Assembly: GCA_022509165.1 (NCBI GenBank)
Contig: JAFLTT010000002.1
Span: forward strand, 62,001 to 126,000
From: Muribaculaceae bacterium
Lineage (GTDB): Bacteria > Bacteroidota > Bacteroidia > Bacteroidales > Muribaculaceae
Direction: 5' to 3'
Length of the DNA stretch: 64,000 nt
Shown here: piece after piece, positions 43,653-52,507 of the stretch
How positions within the stretch are numbered: the first letter of the stretch is position 1
How the letters are laid out: each line of letters opens with the position of its first letter
Position numbers and translations under genes: made by a program
The notes under the pieces: model-generated
Told to the model about the DNA's origin: nothing
Databases searched by the model: none
What the model saw: the letters and a program-made list of their open reading frames with translations, nothing else

Positions 43653-46064
43653 TCAGAACTCGGCAGAAAGATTTATATTGATTTGGCGTCGTGTAAGGTA
43701 ATTGGGTACCGCATATTGAATGTTGTTTACATCTGTCACCCAATAATAACTGCTCACGTTGGAAATGTCAAAAAGATTGAAAAGATCGATTCCTACACTC
43801 AGACGCTTGAAATGCCTCCAGAAGTTATATTTTTTTACACCATCTTTTGGTTCACCTATAATGAGGTAAGATACTCCTATATCCACCCTCTTATATGAAG
43901 GGGCGCGGAAATAGGCTTGGTCACGAGTCACACGAGGGGGAGTCATAGTAAGACCATCGGAGATTATACCTCTGAGGCTGAACCTCAGTCTTGGGAACTT
44001 CGGGAAATAATCCGTGAAATAAAGACCCAGGGAATATCTCTGGTCGGTGGGTAAAGGCACCTTTGTACCGTTTAGATCTTGTTGAGTCTTCATCAAAGAG
44101 AATGAAAGCCATGAATCGGAACCGGGTACAAACTGACCGAAAATCTTGAAATCAAGTCCCATCACATAGCCCTTTGAATCGTTGACCCCTGAGTAGGTCA
44201 CCTTGAGGTTATCGTATTCATACGAGATAAAGTTGTGCAGGTTCTTGTAGTATGCTTCCGCTGTCACTTTGAATGGGCGGTTGAAAGCCCGGAAGGTGTA
44301 ATCGGTGCCAAAAACGGCCTGGATGCTTCTTGGTGACTTTATCTTATTGTTGAGCACCACGTATCCGTTGCCAAGAAAGTCGGTGACAGTTTCCCGGTAT
44401 TCCTTGTAAAAGGGTGATTGATAGTACACTCCTCCGGCCACTCTAAAGGTCCAGCCTGTATGATTTACCGGTGTGAAACTGAGATTAACTCGTGGTGAAA
44501 CAAGAAATTCTTTGTTGAAACTCCAGTAAGCAAACCTGAGGCCGGCATTTATCGTGATAAAGGCCTTGTCAGTCTCCAGGTATATTGCATCTTCCGCAAA
44601 TGCAGCTACCCGGTTTCCTTTTATGTCTTGATTGGAGGTGAGGTTGTAGATCAGGTGCACTCCTTCCGGTACTGTCGGCAATGAGTATCCGGCACTGTCA
44701 CGCCATTCCCATTCCTTTGTGCGGTCGCGGAAATTCTCATGTGAATACTTAAGTCCATAAGTGAGGTGATTTTTTCCAAGCACACTTTGTCCTGTTATGG
44801 CCGCAGTGATTACGGATGCACGGAGACGGTTGCGTGCATGTTCCATATATTTGCCCACGCCAAGTTCTCCGCCCATTCCCTCGGCTCCGGATGTGCCTGC
44901 TTCATCCAGCCAATATTCGCCCGAAATATCGTAACTCACCAATTCATTAGTAAGAAATCCCGACAAGGATAATGTAAAGGTGGTGTTGCGGCTCTTTTTA
45001 TATTCCAAGGAGAGAGAACCTAAATAGGTTTCAAACTTATCATTTTCTTCCCCGTCGAAATATACCTTAAACTGTTTGGCATTTTCCATCGTACCGAAGG
45101 TGGTTTCTCGGTCGGTTGGTTGGAATCCGAAATGGTTAAGAGAGATATTGCCAAGGAAATTAATCTTGAATTTTTCCGTGGCTTTCAAAATCATATTTGT
45201 CTGATAATCGAAATAAATCGGGTCATATTCTCCGCGTGTTTCCTGAGATGAGAGCAAGGAGTTGTTGCGCCGAAAGCGTGCTCCATGCAATTGGGAGAAT
45301 TTGCCTGTATTCGATCCTATCGCCACACTTGCACCCATGAGGCTCAGGCCAATTGCTGCCTCAAATGCCTCAGGCTCACGATAAGTGATATCAAGTGCCG
45401 ACGACATCTTGTCGGCATATCTGGCAGGAAAGCCCCCGCTTGAGAATTTGATGTTTCCTACCATATCGGGATTGATGATACTCAATCCCTCCTGTTGACC
45501 ACTCCTCACGAGTTGGGGCCGGTAGATCTCCACGCCATTGATATATACTGAATTTTCATCGAATGAACCACCTCTCACAGAATATTGTGAACTTAGTTCA
45601 TTCGAGGAGTTTACTCCAGGCATTGTTGCAAGCATTGATTCCACGCTTCCGCCACTCACATCGGGAGAACCCTTGTAGGAATCCACATCCAGACTCTGCA
45701 TACCGTTGATATTGCTGCGGAATCCTTCCACCTCCACTTCATTCAGCATTATATCGTCGGGAAGCATTTTCACATTAAGTGTCACTTCCGGCTGAGGGTC
45801 GATGAGCCTGCGGTTGACAGTTTTGAACCCTACACATGAAAACACTACTTCAATGGTGTCGCTCTTTGCGATATTGAGAGAGTATTCTCCCTTAAGGTCG
45901 GTATTGGTGCCTATGGCTGTACCTGCAATCCTTACTGTGGCGAATTCCAGTGGTTGGTCCTCATTATCTCTTACGCGTCCTGATATTTTCACATTTTCAG
46001 CCATCATAGCAAAAGCTGTGAGCATTAATATCACCAGACAATATATGCGTAAAAGGGATTTCAT
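43653..46064 (-). CDS. TonB-dependent outer membrane receptor with carboxypeptidase-regulatory-like N-terminus
   Basis: The 803-residue protein (from ATG 46064) has a signal peptide of about 22 residues. A CarboxypepD-regulatory-like domain follows (KISGRVRDNEDQPLEFATVRI and GEYSLNI), then a TonB plug (MLATMPGVN, SQYSVRGGSFDENSVYINGV) and a long 22-stranded barrel of aromatic-rich strands. The C-terminus ends in a strand with terminal Phe, as in other outer-membrane receptors. No SusD-like gene is adjacent, so it is not a SusCD glycan pair. The ligand is unknown; metal complexes or small molecules are possible. Confidence 0.88.
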   Translation of the reverse strand: MKSLLRIYCLVILMLTAFAMMAENVKISGRVRDNEDQPLEFATVRIAGTAIGTNTDLKGEYSLNIAKSDTIEVVFSCVGFKTVNRRLIDPQPEVTLNVKMLPDDIMLNEVEVEGFRSNINGMQSLDVDSYKGSPDVSGGSVESMLATMPGVNSSNELSSQYSVRGGSFDENSVYINGVEIYRPQLVRSGQQEGLSIINPDMVGNIKFSSGGFPARYADKMSSALDITYREPEAFEAAIGLSLMGASVAIGSNTGKFSQLHGARFRRNNSLLSSQETRGEYDPIYFDYQTNMILKATEKFKINFLGNISLNHFGFQPTDRETTFGTMENAKQFKVYFDGEENDKFETYLGSLSLEYKKSRNTTFTLSLSGFLTNELVSYDISGEYWLDEAGTSGAEGMGGELGVGKYMEHARNRLRASVITAAITGQSVLGKNHLTYGLKYSHENFRDRTKEWEWRDSAGYSLPTVPEGVHLIYNLTSNQDIKGNRVAAFAEDAIYLETDKAFITINAGLRFAYWSFNKEFLVSPRVNLSFTPVNHTGWTFRVAGGVYYQSPFYKEYRETVTDFLGNGYVVLNNKIKSPRSIQAVFGTDYTFRAFNRPFKVTAEAYYKNLHNFISYEYDNLKVTYSGVNDSKGYVMGLDFKIFGQFVPGSDSWLSFSLMKTQQDLNGTKVPLPTDQRYSLGLYFTDYFPKFPRLRFSLRGIISDGLTMTPPRVTRDQAYFRAPSYKRVDIGVSYLIIGEPKDGVKKYNFWRHFKRLSVGIDLFNLFDISNVSSYYWVTDVNNIQYAVPNYLTRRQININLSAEF

Positions 46065-46094
46065 CAATAAAAAAACGAAAGGTCTTAACACCTT

Positions 46095-46128
46095 ATTATA
46101 AAAAAGGCTCCATTATAAAAAAGGCTCC
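46095..46128 (-). repeat. 17-bp tandem direct repeat at the rpmA terminator
   Basis: ATTATAAAAAAGGCTCC occurs twice in a row, at 46095-46111 and 46112-46128. The second copy is the left arm and T-tract of the rpmA terminator; the first looks like a duplicated, unpaired copy. Confidence 0.85.
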
Positions 46129-46153
46129 GTGGATACCTTCCACGGAGCCTTTT
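46119..46153 (-). terminator. Terminator of rplU-rpmA
   Basis: A 14-bp stem made of GGCTCCGTGG (46123-46132) and CCACGGAGCC (46140-46149), plus flanking A and T pairs, surrounds a 7-nt loop. On the minus strand it is followed by TTTTTTAT. It ends the ribosomal protein operon before the TonB receptor gene. Confidence 0.9.
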
Positions 46154-46172
46154 GATTCTTTTTCTTCGGAGA

Positions 46173-46433
46173 TTAGTTAGAATGAGGCTGAACGTTGATA
46201 TACTTTCTGCCCTCTTTGCCGGTTGAGAATACTACCACACCGTCGATAAGAGCAAATAAAGTATGGTCTTTGCCCATGCCTACATTAAGGCCCGGGTGAT
46301 GTACAGTGCCTCTCTGGCGTTTGATGATGTTGCCTGCACGGCAGTTTGACCCACCGAAGATTTTCACACCAAGTCGTTTGCTTTCTGATTCGCGGCCGTT
46401 CTTAGAACTACCGACACCTTTTTTATGTGCCAT
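46173..46433 (-). CDS. rpmA: 50S ribosomal protein L27
   Basis: L27 lies at the peptidyl transferase centre of the large subunit. The 86-residue protein has the family start [20 protein letters not shown], then LGVKIFGG and [17 protein letters not shown]. It needs no N-terminal processing, since it already starts at AHKKG as in Gram-negative bacteria. It is 10 nt downstream of rplU, the usual pairing. Fully typical. Confidence 0.98.
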   Translation of the reverse strand: MAHKKGVGSSKNGRESESKRLGVKIFGGSNCRAGNIIKRQRGTVHHPGLNVGMGKDHTLFALIDGVVVFSTGKEGRKYINVQPHSN

Positions 46434-46443
46434 ATCTGATGAG

Positions 46444-46764
46444 TTACTTTACGATTGATTTAACCAATACTTTTGAGAACTGTTGGCGATGACCATTTTT
46501 ACGGCGATAGCCTTTGCGACGTTTTTTCTTGAAAACGATTACTTTGTCGCCTTTTACAAGCGGCATAAGTACTTCACAGGTCACCTTGGCACCTTCTACG
46601 GCAGGTACTCCGACTGTTACGTCGCCGTCGGCATCTACGAGCAACACCTTGTCAAAATCTACTGTGTCGCCTTCTTTTACTTCATCGCCGAGATGATGGA
46701 CATAGAGGAACTTTCCCTCCTCAGCCTTGAATTGCTGTCCTTTGATTTCTACAATTGCGTACAT
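46444..46764 (-). CDS. rplU: 50S ribosomal protein L21
   Basis: L21 binds 23S rRNA in the large subunit. The 106-residue protein (from ATG 46764) starts [18 protein letters not shown] and contains [20 protein letters not shown], the signature basic C-terminal region. The open frame continues seven codons upstream to 46785, but L21 proteins begin with MYAIV. A promoter at 46850-46880 drives rplU-rpmA. Confidence 0.97.
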   Translation of the reverse strand: MYAIVEIKGQQFKAEEGKFLYVHHLGDEVKEGDTVDFDKVLLVDADGDVTVGVPAVEGAKVTCEVLMPLVKGDKVIVFKKKRRKGYRRKNGHRQQFSKVLVKSIVK

Positions 46765-46849
46765 TATAATTTTAATGATTTTCAATCATTTCCGTTGGGC
46801 GGGAGCCTTCTGGCTGCCTCTTTTTGGGCCTTGGCGGATTTCGCGACTG

Positions 46850-46880
46850 CAAAATTACTCAAATTTCTGTAAATTTGCAA
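46850..46880 (-). promoter_or_regulatory. Promoter of rplU-rpmA, overlapping the hisS promoter
   Basis: On the minus strand TTG (46878-46880) is followed after exactly 20 nt by TAATTTTG (46850-46857), a full match to the Bacteroidetes promoter. Transcription would start near 46843. It overlaps the rightward -7 box at 46870-46877. Confidence 0.82.
46870..46877 (+). promoter_or_regulatory. -7 box of hisS
   Basis: TAAATTTG matches TAnnTTTG, 48 nt before the hisS start. A CTG at 46847-46849 sits at N20 in the -33 position, one mismatch from TTG. The box falls between the two elements of the leftward rplU promoter. Confidence 0.65.
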
Positions 46881-46925
46881 TATCTTATATAACCCACAGG
46901 GTGGTTATTTGAAAATTTAAGCATA

Positions 46926-48293
46926 ATGAAACCCAGCATTCCTAAAGGTACACGTGATTTCGGCCCCATTGAAACGGCGAGACGAAACTATATTTTTGAT
47001 ACTATCCGAAAGGGATTCCGTCTTTTCGGGTATACTCCGATCGAAACTCCCGCCATGGAGAACCTTTCTACTCTGATGGGGAAATATGGAGAAGAGGGCG
47101 ATAAACTACTTTTCCGGATCCTGAACAGTGGTGACTATCTGAAAGATGTTTCATCAGAGGAATTATTGCAAAAGGATTCTTTGGCACTGACTCCCAAAAT
47201 AAGTGAAAAGGGCCTAAGATATGACCTAACAGTGCCTTTCGCTCGTTTTGTGGTGCAAAACAGAAACGATATTCAGCTGCCTTTTAAACGTTGTCAGATT
47301 CAGCCCGTGTGGAGGGCTGACAGACCACAGAAGGGTCGTTATCGTGAATTCTTTCAGTGTGATGCCGATATCGTGGGAAGTGATTCACTATGGAATGAAG
47401 TGGAACTCCTTTCTCTTATAGATGAAGTATTCAAAAACCTGAAGATACGGGTTGCAATAAAACTCAACAACCGCAAAATACTTACCGGAATAGCAGAACT
47501 TATCGGCGAAAGCAACAGAATTACCGATATTACCGTCGCTATTGATAAGATAGAAAAGATCGGGGTGGAAAAGGTGTGTGATGAGCTCCTTTCTAAGAAT
47601 ATTCCTCAGGAAGCAGTGGATAAGCTTCTGCCAATTCTACAGTTGACAGGTTCAAACAGTGACAAACTTAGCCAACTTGCCGAAGTGCTTAAAGATTCGG
47701 AAACCGGTCTTAAAGGGGTGGAGGAATTGAAATGGGTGGTGCAACGTTTCGATGCCTTAGGTCACAGTAGCCTGCTGGATGTAGATGTATCGTTGGCTCG
47801 AGGTCTCAATTATTACACCGGAACAATTATAGAGGTCAAAGCGCTTGATGTGCAGATCGGAAGTATAACCGGAGGTGGTAGATACGACAATCTCACCGGA
47901 GTGTTTGGCATGCCCGGACTTTCAGGGGTAGGTATCTCTTTCGGAGCCGACCGAATCTATGATGTGCTCAATCAGCTTGACTTGTATCCTGCTTCTGTCA
48001 CTGAAAGTGTAAAAGTACTATTCCTTAATTTCGGAGAAGATGAGGCAGCGGAAGCAATGAAACTTGTGAAGCAACTCCGAGAAAATGGAGTATCGGCTGA
48101 ATTATACCCGGATGCTGTGAAACTTAAAAAGCAGATGGCTTATGCCGATGCCTTGAAGGTGCCTTATGTAGCGATGATAGGAGAAACAGAACTTAAGGAA
48201 GGAAAACTTCAGCTTAAGAATATGTCTACCGGCCAACAGCAGAGTCTTTCTTTTAATGATTTTATAAACGATTGGGGAAAAAATGATATCTAA
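46926..48293 (+). CDS. hisS: Histidyl-tRNA synthetase
   Basis: HisRS charges tRNA-His. The 455-residue class II enzyme has motif 1 around [14 protein letters not shown], motif 2 in [20 protein letters not shown], the HisA signatures [14 protein letters not shown] and [13 protein letters not shown], and a C-terminal anticodon-binding domain. Its last 11 nt overlap the next gene. Length is on the long side of the family but normal for Bacteroidetes. Confidence 0.96.
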   Translation: MKPSIPKGTRDFGPIETARRNYIFDTIRKGFRLFGYTPIETPAMENLSTLMGKYGEEGDKLLFRILNSGDYLKDVSSEELLQKDSLALTPKISEKGLRYDLTVPFARFVVQNRNDIQLPFKRCQIQPVWRADRPQKGRYREFFQCDADIVGSDSLWNEVELLSLIDEVFKNLKIRVAIKLNNRKILTGIAELIGESNRITDITVAIDKIEKIGVEKVCDELLSKNIPQEAVDKLLPILQLTGSNSDKLSQLAEVLKDSETGLKGVEELKWVVQRFDALGHSSLLDVDVSLARGLNYYTGTIIEVKALDVQIGSITGGGRYDNLTGVFGMPGLSGVGISFGADRIYDVLNQLDLYPASVTESVKVLFLNFGEDEAAEAMKLVKQLRENGVSAELYPDAVKLKKQMAYADALKVPYVAMIGETELKEGKLQLKNMSTGQQQSLSFNDFINDWGKNDI

Positions 48294-49485
48294 GGAACAA
48301 TTTCTGTTGAGGCAGCCGGCTGCCCCGGAAGTGACTGAGACCGATCCATATTATCTGACTCTTTGCAACCGTCTGGTAGATTTTGCACGAGAGAATAACC
48401 TTTTTCCTTCATATCCGGAGAAAGTGGTGGAAAGATGCGCCCTTACTCTGATCGGATATTATCAGGATGTGATATGTGATGCCGGTATATGGCGTTCATT
48501 CATTACTGAATGTAGGCGTCTATATAATTTTACAGTGCCTTTTTATTCTCAGGAAGATGATTACGTAGACTTTGAACTCAATGAGGCCGACGTAAAGTTT
48601 ATGGTATGGTATTCCTTGAGCATGAATTATGAGCCAAGAAGAGTTTGTAATCCTTTTGACCCGGAGTTGCTGGAAGGAGCTGAGAAATGGTACCGGGAAT
48701 TGGAGAAAGTATATGATGAATCACCTTTGCCGGTAGATTACAGATTGGTACACGAACTCGAAATCCATGCAGAGGAAGACCGTCCGGCTATCATGAAACT
48801 CGCCAATTGGCTATTTCTCCATTGCTACCTTATGACACCGGCTTATGCACTCACTCTAAGTGAAATTGCTTCGGAATACGACCTTTCTTCGGAAGACGGC
48901 ATATTGGAGATGCAGAAACGGCTTGATATTTCTATGTGGAGGGATCCGACTGGGCCCCTTGCCCTGTATCTGGGAGAATGGCTTTATCTTATAATCGAAA
49001 GTAAGCCTGCACCTGAGCAGCAAGGTGGCGAAGAGGAAAAAGGCCCTCATAAATATTATACCTCTTTCACCTCCTATACCCAAGGAAAGACAATGGAATT
49101 CTTCTCTTCTTATGAAGACTTGAATAAATTTTTCATAGAAGCGCTCGGATGGGCTCAAGGAGAGGAGCATCTACCCCAAATTAAGGGTGATTCCGATTTT
49201 ATATTAATGGTGGATGAGCAGAAGGGGATGCTCCTGGCACGCAATATAGCAAAATGTATTGCTTCCCCCGATAATCCTCTCTACGATAAGGAATACGCAC
49301 AGAATCACGCCATGGACCTTCTCACAGAGAGAGGTTGTTGTCCGGCCGATCTTCTGAAGGTGATATGTGAAAATGGCTGGCTTCCTGATGCTCATTTCCC
49401 CGGTTCTGACGATTATAATATCGTAATGAAATATTGGGATTTCATATCACGTTGTTATTTACAGCAATACTATCGCGGAGACTGA
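48283..49485 (+). CDS. Unknown conserved-looking cytoplasmic protein coupled to hisS
   Basis: The 400-residue acidic protein has no signal peptide, membrane segment or known catalytic motif that I can see. It is rich in Tyr, Glu, Leu and Trp, with predicted long helices, a [21 protein letters not shown] stretch around residue 78 and [19 protein letters not shown] in the middle. The start overlaps the hisS 3' end by 11 nt and the end is 2 nt before the next gene, so it belongs to a hisS operon. No function is proposed. The coding frame is long and matches local composition, so it is very likely real. Confidence 0.85.
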   Translation: MISKEQFLLRQPAAPEVTETDPYYLTLCNRLVDFARENNLFPSYPEKVVERCALTLIGYYQDVICDAGIWRSFITECRRLYNFTVPFYSQEDDYVDFELNEADVKFMVWYSLSMNYEPRRVCNPFDPELLEGAEKWYRELEKVYDESPLPVDYRLVHELEIHAEEDRPAIMKLANWLFLHCYLMTPAYALTLSEIASEYDLSSEDGILEMQKRLDISMWRDPTGPLALYLGEWLYLIIESKPAPEQQGGEEEKGPHKYYTSFTSYTQGKTMEFFSSYEDLNKFFIEALGWAQGEEHLPQIKGDSDFILMVDEQKGMLLARNIAKCIASPDNPLYDKEYAQNHAMDLLTERGCCPADLLKVICENGWLPDAHFPGSDDYNIVMKYWDFISRCYLQQYYRGD

Positions 49486-49487
49486 AA

Positions 49488-50210
49488 ATGCATCAAGTAT
49501 TAGTTATCATCCCCACATACAACGAGATTGAGAATATCTCTGCCATTATAGAGAAGGTGATGTCGTATCCCGACAATTTCGATGTGCTCGTTATCGACGA
49601 CAATTCACCCGACGGTACTGCTCAGGCAGTGGAAAAATTAATGGAGAGATTTCCCGGCAGAGTATTTCTTGAGCAGAGAAAGGGTAAACTTGGTCTTGGC
49701 ACGGCCTATATCCATGGTTTCAAATGGGCTCTGCAGCGGGATTACGCGTATGTGATTGAAATGGATGCTGACTTTTCACATAATCCAGATGATCTGACCC
49801 GCCTTTATCACAATAGCAAGGACAAAGGTTTCGATGTCACTATCGGTAGCCGTTATATCAGCGGAGTGAATGTGGTGAACTGGCCGATGGGACGTGTGCT
49901 CATGTCTTATTTTGCATCCGCTTATGTAAGGATGATTACACGAATGAAACTGAAGGATGCCACTGCGGGCTTTGTATGCTATCGAAGAAGAGTGCTTGAA
50001 TCAATTGACTTGGACAAGATTGAGTTTAAGGGATATGCTTTTCAGATAGAGATGAAATTCAAGGCTCATAAGAAGGGATTCAAAATTTCAGAAATACCCA
50101 TTATCTTTATTAACCGCCAGCTTGGTACTTCCAAAATGAATAGTTCCATCTTTGGTGAGGCAATGTTTGGAGTAATCAAATTAAAATTAGATTCACTTTT
50201 TGGCCGATAG
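49488..50210 (+). CDS. Polyprenol monophosphomannose synthase-like glycosyltransferase (GT2)
   Basis: The 240-residue GT2 enzyme resembles Dpm1, which makes a polyprenyl-phosphate sugar donor. Motifs are VIIPTYNEIENISAIIEKV near the N-terminus, VIDDNSPDGT, EMDADFSHNPDDL (the DxD site) and RQLGTSKM near the C-terminus. There are no clear C-terminal membrane helices, so it is a soluble-type Dpm1. It starts 2 nt after the upstream gene. The ATG at 49488 is preferred over the long frame from 49434, since it directly precedes the GT2 core. Confidence 0.88.
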   Translation: MHQVLVIIPTYNEIENISAIIEKVMSYPDNFDVLVIDDNSPDGTAQAVEKLMERFPGRVFLEQRKGKLGLGTAYIHGFKWALQRDYAYVIEMDADFSHNPDDLTRLYHNSKDKGFDVTIGSRYISGVNVVNWPMGRVLMSYFASAYVRMITRMKLKDATAGFVCYRRRVLESIDLDKIEFKGYAFQIEMKFKAHKKGFKISEIPIIFINRQLGTSKMNSSIFGEAMFGVIKLKLDSLFGR

Positions 50211-50301
50211 TATCTGATATAAACGGTATTAAGTTTCTCACACTCTTTTCTTATTACACTGTTCTTTCACAAACCTTTAAGGCTTCAGGCTTGTTATATT
50301 G

Positions 50302-50319
50302 ATACAAAACTATTTGTAT
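50302..50319. promoter_or_regulatory. Inverted repeat immediately upstream of tpx
   Basis: ATACAAA (50302-50308) and TTTGTAT (50313-50319) are perfect complements with a 4-nt spacer. The repeat ends one base before the tpx start codon. It may be an operator or an mRNA hairpin at the ribosome-binding region. Confidence 0.4.
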
Positions 50320-50320
50320 T

Positions 50321-50824
50321 ATGGAAACAACAGTATTCTTAAATGGTAATCCCATGCATCTGGTGGGTAATTTACCAAAGGTAGGTGATGAAGCCCCTTA
50401 TTTTGTTTTGGTAGACAAAGATCTTAAAGATTTTAATCTCCACGATTTTAAAGGAAAGAGAGTAGTATTAAATATATTTCCAAGTGTAGATACTCCGGTA
50501 TGTGCCGCCTCAGTACGCAGGTTTAATCAGGATGCTGCAAAACTCGACAATACTGTAGTGGTTTGCGTTTCTGAAGATCTTCCTTTTGCACTGGCCAGGT
50601 TCTGTGCTGCCAACGATATAGAAAATGTATATACAGGAAGTGCTTTCAGAAGTGATTTTGGAAAGGACTATGGAATCGAATTGGCCGATGGTCCGATGAG
50701 AGGACTTCTCGCCAGAGGTGTAGTGGTGATAGATGAAAACGGCAAAGTGATCGGCACAAGTTTATGTGAGCAAATCACCAATGAACCTGATTACTCATTC
50801 GTAGAAAATTTATTGAAGAAATAA
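50321..50824 (+). CDS. tpx: Thiol peroxidase (2-Cys, Tpx)
   Basis: Tpx reduces hydroperoxides in the cytoplasm with thioredoxin. The 167-residue protein has the peroxidatic Cys61 in FPSVDTPVCAASVRRFN (53-69) and the resolving Cys95 in FALARFCAANDIENVY (89-104). An additional Cys82 is present. It is monocistronic, with an inverted repeat before the start and a clear terminator after it. Size and motifs are typical. Confidence 0.96.
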   Translation: METTVFLNGNPMHLVGNLPKVGDEAPYFVLVDKDLKDFNLHDFKGKRVVLNIFPSVDTPVCAASVRRFNQDAAKLDNTVVVCVSEDLPFALARFCAANDIENVYTGSAFRSDFGKDYGIELADGPMRGLLARGVVVIDENGKVIGTSLCEQITNEPDYSFVENLLKK

Positions 50825-50851
50825 CCCCGTTTGTCAATTGTTTCAAAATGG

Positions 50852-50872
50852 AGGGCACTTTTAAGGTGCCCT
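50852..50872 (+). terminator. Terminator of tpx
   Basis: AGGGCACTT pairs with the following GGTGCCCT region around a short TTA loop and is followed by a run of seven T (50872-50878). This is a good intrinsic terminator. Confidence 0.85.
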
Positions 50873-51001
50873 TTTTTTATGAGGAATGAACTTTTTTAAC
50901 ATTTCTTTTATTATAATATTGATAGACAATATAATATGATCAAAGGAAATAAATTCTACAATTCCTGAAATTCTAATTAATATTCACTATAAACAAAGAC
51001 T

Positions 51002-52000
51002 ATGAAAAGAAAAATTTACTCCTTGTGCTGCATGTCACTTTTATTGGGCACTGTTGTTTTAATCGGATGTTCTTCAAATGATGATTCACCTTCCACCCCT
51101 CCCTCTTCCTCTACATCTTCGAAGGGTGAGATTCCGGCAAATCAAGACAACGGTAAAAACAACAATTCTAATCCTGACAACCCATCAAGTTCCGGAGATT
51201 CGGGCAATAATGGAGGCTCAGGTTCCGGTGGTTCCTCAGATGGAACAGGCGGTTCGGGCGGCTCAACAGGAAGTACTTCAGAGTGGACCCTGGTTTTTGA
51301 AGATGATTTTGAAGGCACTGACGAAACCCCTAATCCCGAATACTGGACTTTAACACCCAAGGGAGATAAAACTTGGAATAGATACATGTCCGGTTCCTAT
51401 GATCAGGCATACCAAAAGGATGGGTACCTATATCTTTTCGGCATGCTCTCAAATGGTCAATATCTGACAGGAGGTATTGAAACCCTTGATAAATATTCCT
51501 TTACATACGGTCAGGTAAAATGCAGGGCCCGCTTCCTAAAGCAGCCGCAAGGCAACCATACCGGTATATGGATGATGCCTGAGCCCCCGGCTCAAACTTG
51601 GCCACGTTCAGGTGAAATTGATATAATGGAGCACTTGAATGATGAAAGCGTAATCTGGGAAACTGCACATTATTGGGATGGAACTACCGAAGAAACAGGT
51701 GAAGATGCCGAATCTCATACTTCAACCTCCGTGGACAATGATGAGTTCAATGTGTATGGTATAATCTGGGATAAAAACTCCGTATCTTTTACGGTAAATG
51801 GAGTGGTTCACCATACTTATACAAATTCTGACCCTTCTAACGAGGATTTCTCTTACCAATATCCCTTCACTAAACCCTTCTATCTTATCTTGAGCCAGAG
51901 CCTTGGTGGTGAAGGCACCTGGGAAGGTCCTATCACTGATTCTGAGTTGCCTGCAGTATTTCAGATTGACTGGATTAAAGTATGGCAAAAGTCGGAATAA
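51002..52000 (+). CDS. GH16 family lipoprotein (laminarinase/beta-glucanase type)
   Basis: The 332-residue protein has a lipoprotein signal ending at Cys23 (VLIGCSSND), then a 70-residue low-complexity linker of Ser, Gly, Asn and Pro (about 24-92). The GH16 catalytic domain follows, with GEIDIMEHLND (204-214): nucleophile Glu205, Asp207 and acid/base Glu210. The domain is about 240 residues, the usual size. Expected substrates are beta-1,3 or mixed-linkage glucans or related glycans; subfamily cannot be fixed. No susC/susD pair or sensor gene is nearby, so it is not in an obvious polysaccharide utilization locus. Confidence 0.9.
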   Translation: MKRKIYSLCCMSLLLGTVVLIGCSSNDDSPSTPPSSSTSSKGEIPANQDNGKNNNSNPDNPSSSGDSGNNGGSGSGGSSDGTGGSGGSTGSTSEWTLVFEDDFEGTDETPNPEYWTLTPKGDKTWNRYMSGSYDQAYQKDGYLYLFGMLSNGQYLTGGIETLDKYSFTYGQVKCRARFLKQPQGNHTGIWMMPEPPAQTWPRSGEIDIMEHLNDESVIWETAHYWDGTTEETGEDAESHTSTSVDNDEFNVYGIIWDKNSVSFTVNGVVHHTYTNSDPSNEDFSYQYPFTKPFYLILSQSLGGEGTWEGPITDSELPAVFQIDWIKVWQKSE

Positions 52001-52126
52001 AAAGTAGGCTTCTCATAAGTTATTAAATATTAGTGAGTTAAAGATATATTTAAAAAATTATCTATCTTATTAATCAATTTTAGGATTTTAATTGTTAATA
52101 AATTAAAACAATAAAATTATAGAACT

Positions 52127-52390
52127 ATGGCTGATAAAGATAACAAAGAACTCAAGGCTGAAGTAGCTGAAGAGAAAAGAGAACTCGATGCTGAGAAAGC
52201 TCAGTTGGAGTCGAAAGAGGCAATAGAGGAAGAAATGCAGGAAGAAATCAGGAATTTTGCAGAAACTTCTCCTGAGATGGGACCTAATTCATTCTGGGGA
52301 CAGGGAGGAACCTGGTGGGTGCTTGGCATTGCCGGTATTCTTATTATTTTCCTTGTGATTTGGGTTTGCTTCTTCTACGGACCGAATTGA
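52127..52390 (+). CDS. Small charged coiled-coil protein with C-terminal membrane anchor
   Basis: The 87-residue protein has a highly charged helical N-terminal half (1-45: alternating Lys, Glu and Ala) and one hydrophobic segment at about 63-83 (WWVLGIAGILIIFLVIWVCFF) preceded by GPNSFWGQGG. It reads as a tail-anchored membrane protein with a cytoplasmic coil. I do not recognise a family. It stands alone, 126 nt after the GH16 gene, and ends before a strong terminator. The A/T-rich leader has no promoter I can defend. Confidence 0.65.
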   Translation: MADKDNKELKAEVAEEKRELDAEKAQLESKEAIEEEMQEEIRNFAETSPEMGPNSFWGQGGTWWVLGIAGILIIFLVIWVCFFYGPN

Positions 52391-52418
52391 TTTTAAATTT
52401 TTTATACAAAGATATTAC

Positions 52419-52451
52419 GAGGGATGAGTCAAAAAAAATGACTCATCCCTC
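52419..52451 (+). terminator. Strong terminator before the efflux operon
   Basis: A perfect 12-bp stem (GAGGGATGAGTC at 52419-52430 and its complement at 52440-52451) with loop AAAAAAAAT is followed by TTTCTAT. It ends transcription of the small membrane protein gene. Confidence 0.9.
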
Positions 52452-52473
52452 TTTCTATAAATTATTTATTATT

Positions 52474-52481
52474 TATATTTG
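52474..52481 (+). promoter_or_regulatory. -7 box of the RND efflux operon
   Basis: TATATTTG is a perfect TAnnTTTG match, 26 nt before ATG 52508. A TTTC at 52452-52455, 18 nt upstream, is a poor -33. The transcript would leave a short leader. Confidence 0.6.
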
Positions 52482-52507
52482 CAAGAACTTATACCTATAT
52501 TTAGATT

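Noticed and set aside
49434-49487. Longer start for the Dpm1-like gene inside the preceding gene.
   Set aside because: The extension is not part of the GT2 domain; ATG 49488 directly precedes it.
51078-51387. Pro/Glu-rich open frames on both strands over the GH16 linker.
   Set aside because: They arise from the low-complexity Ser/Gly coding region and have no start context.
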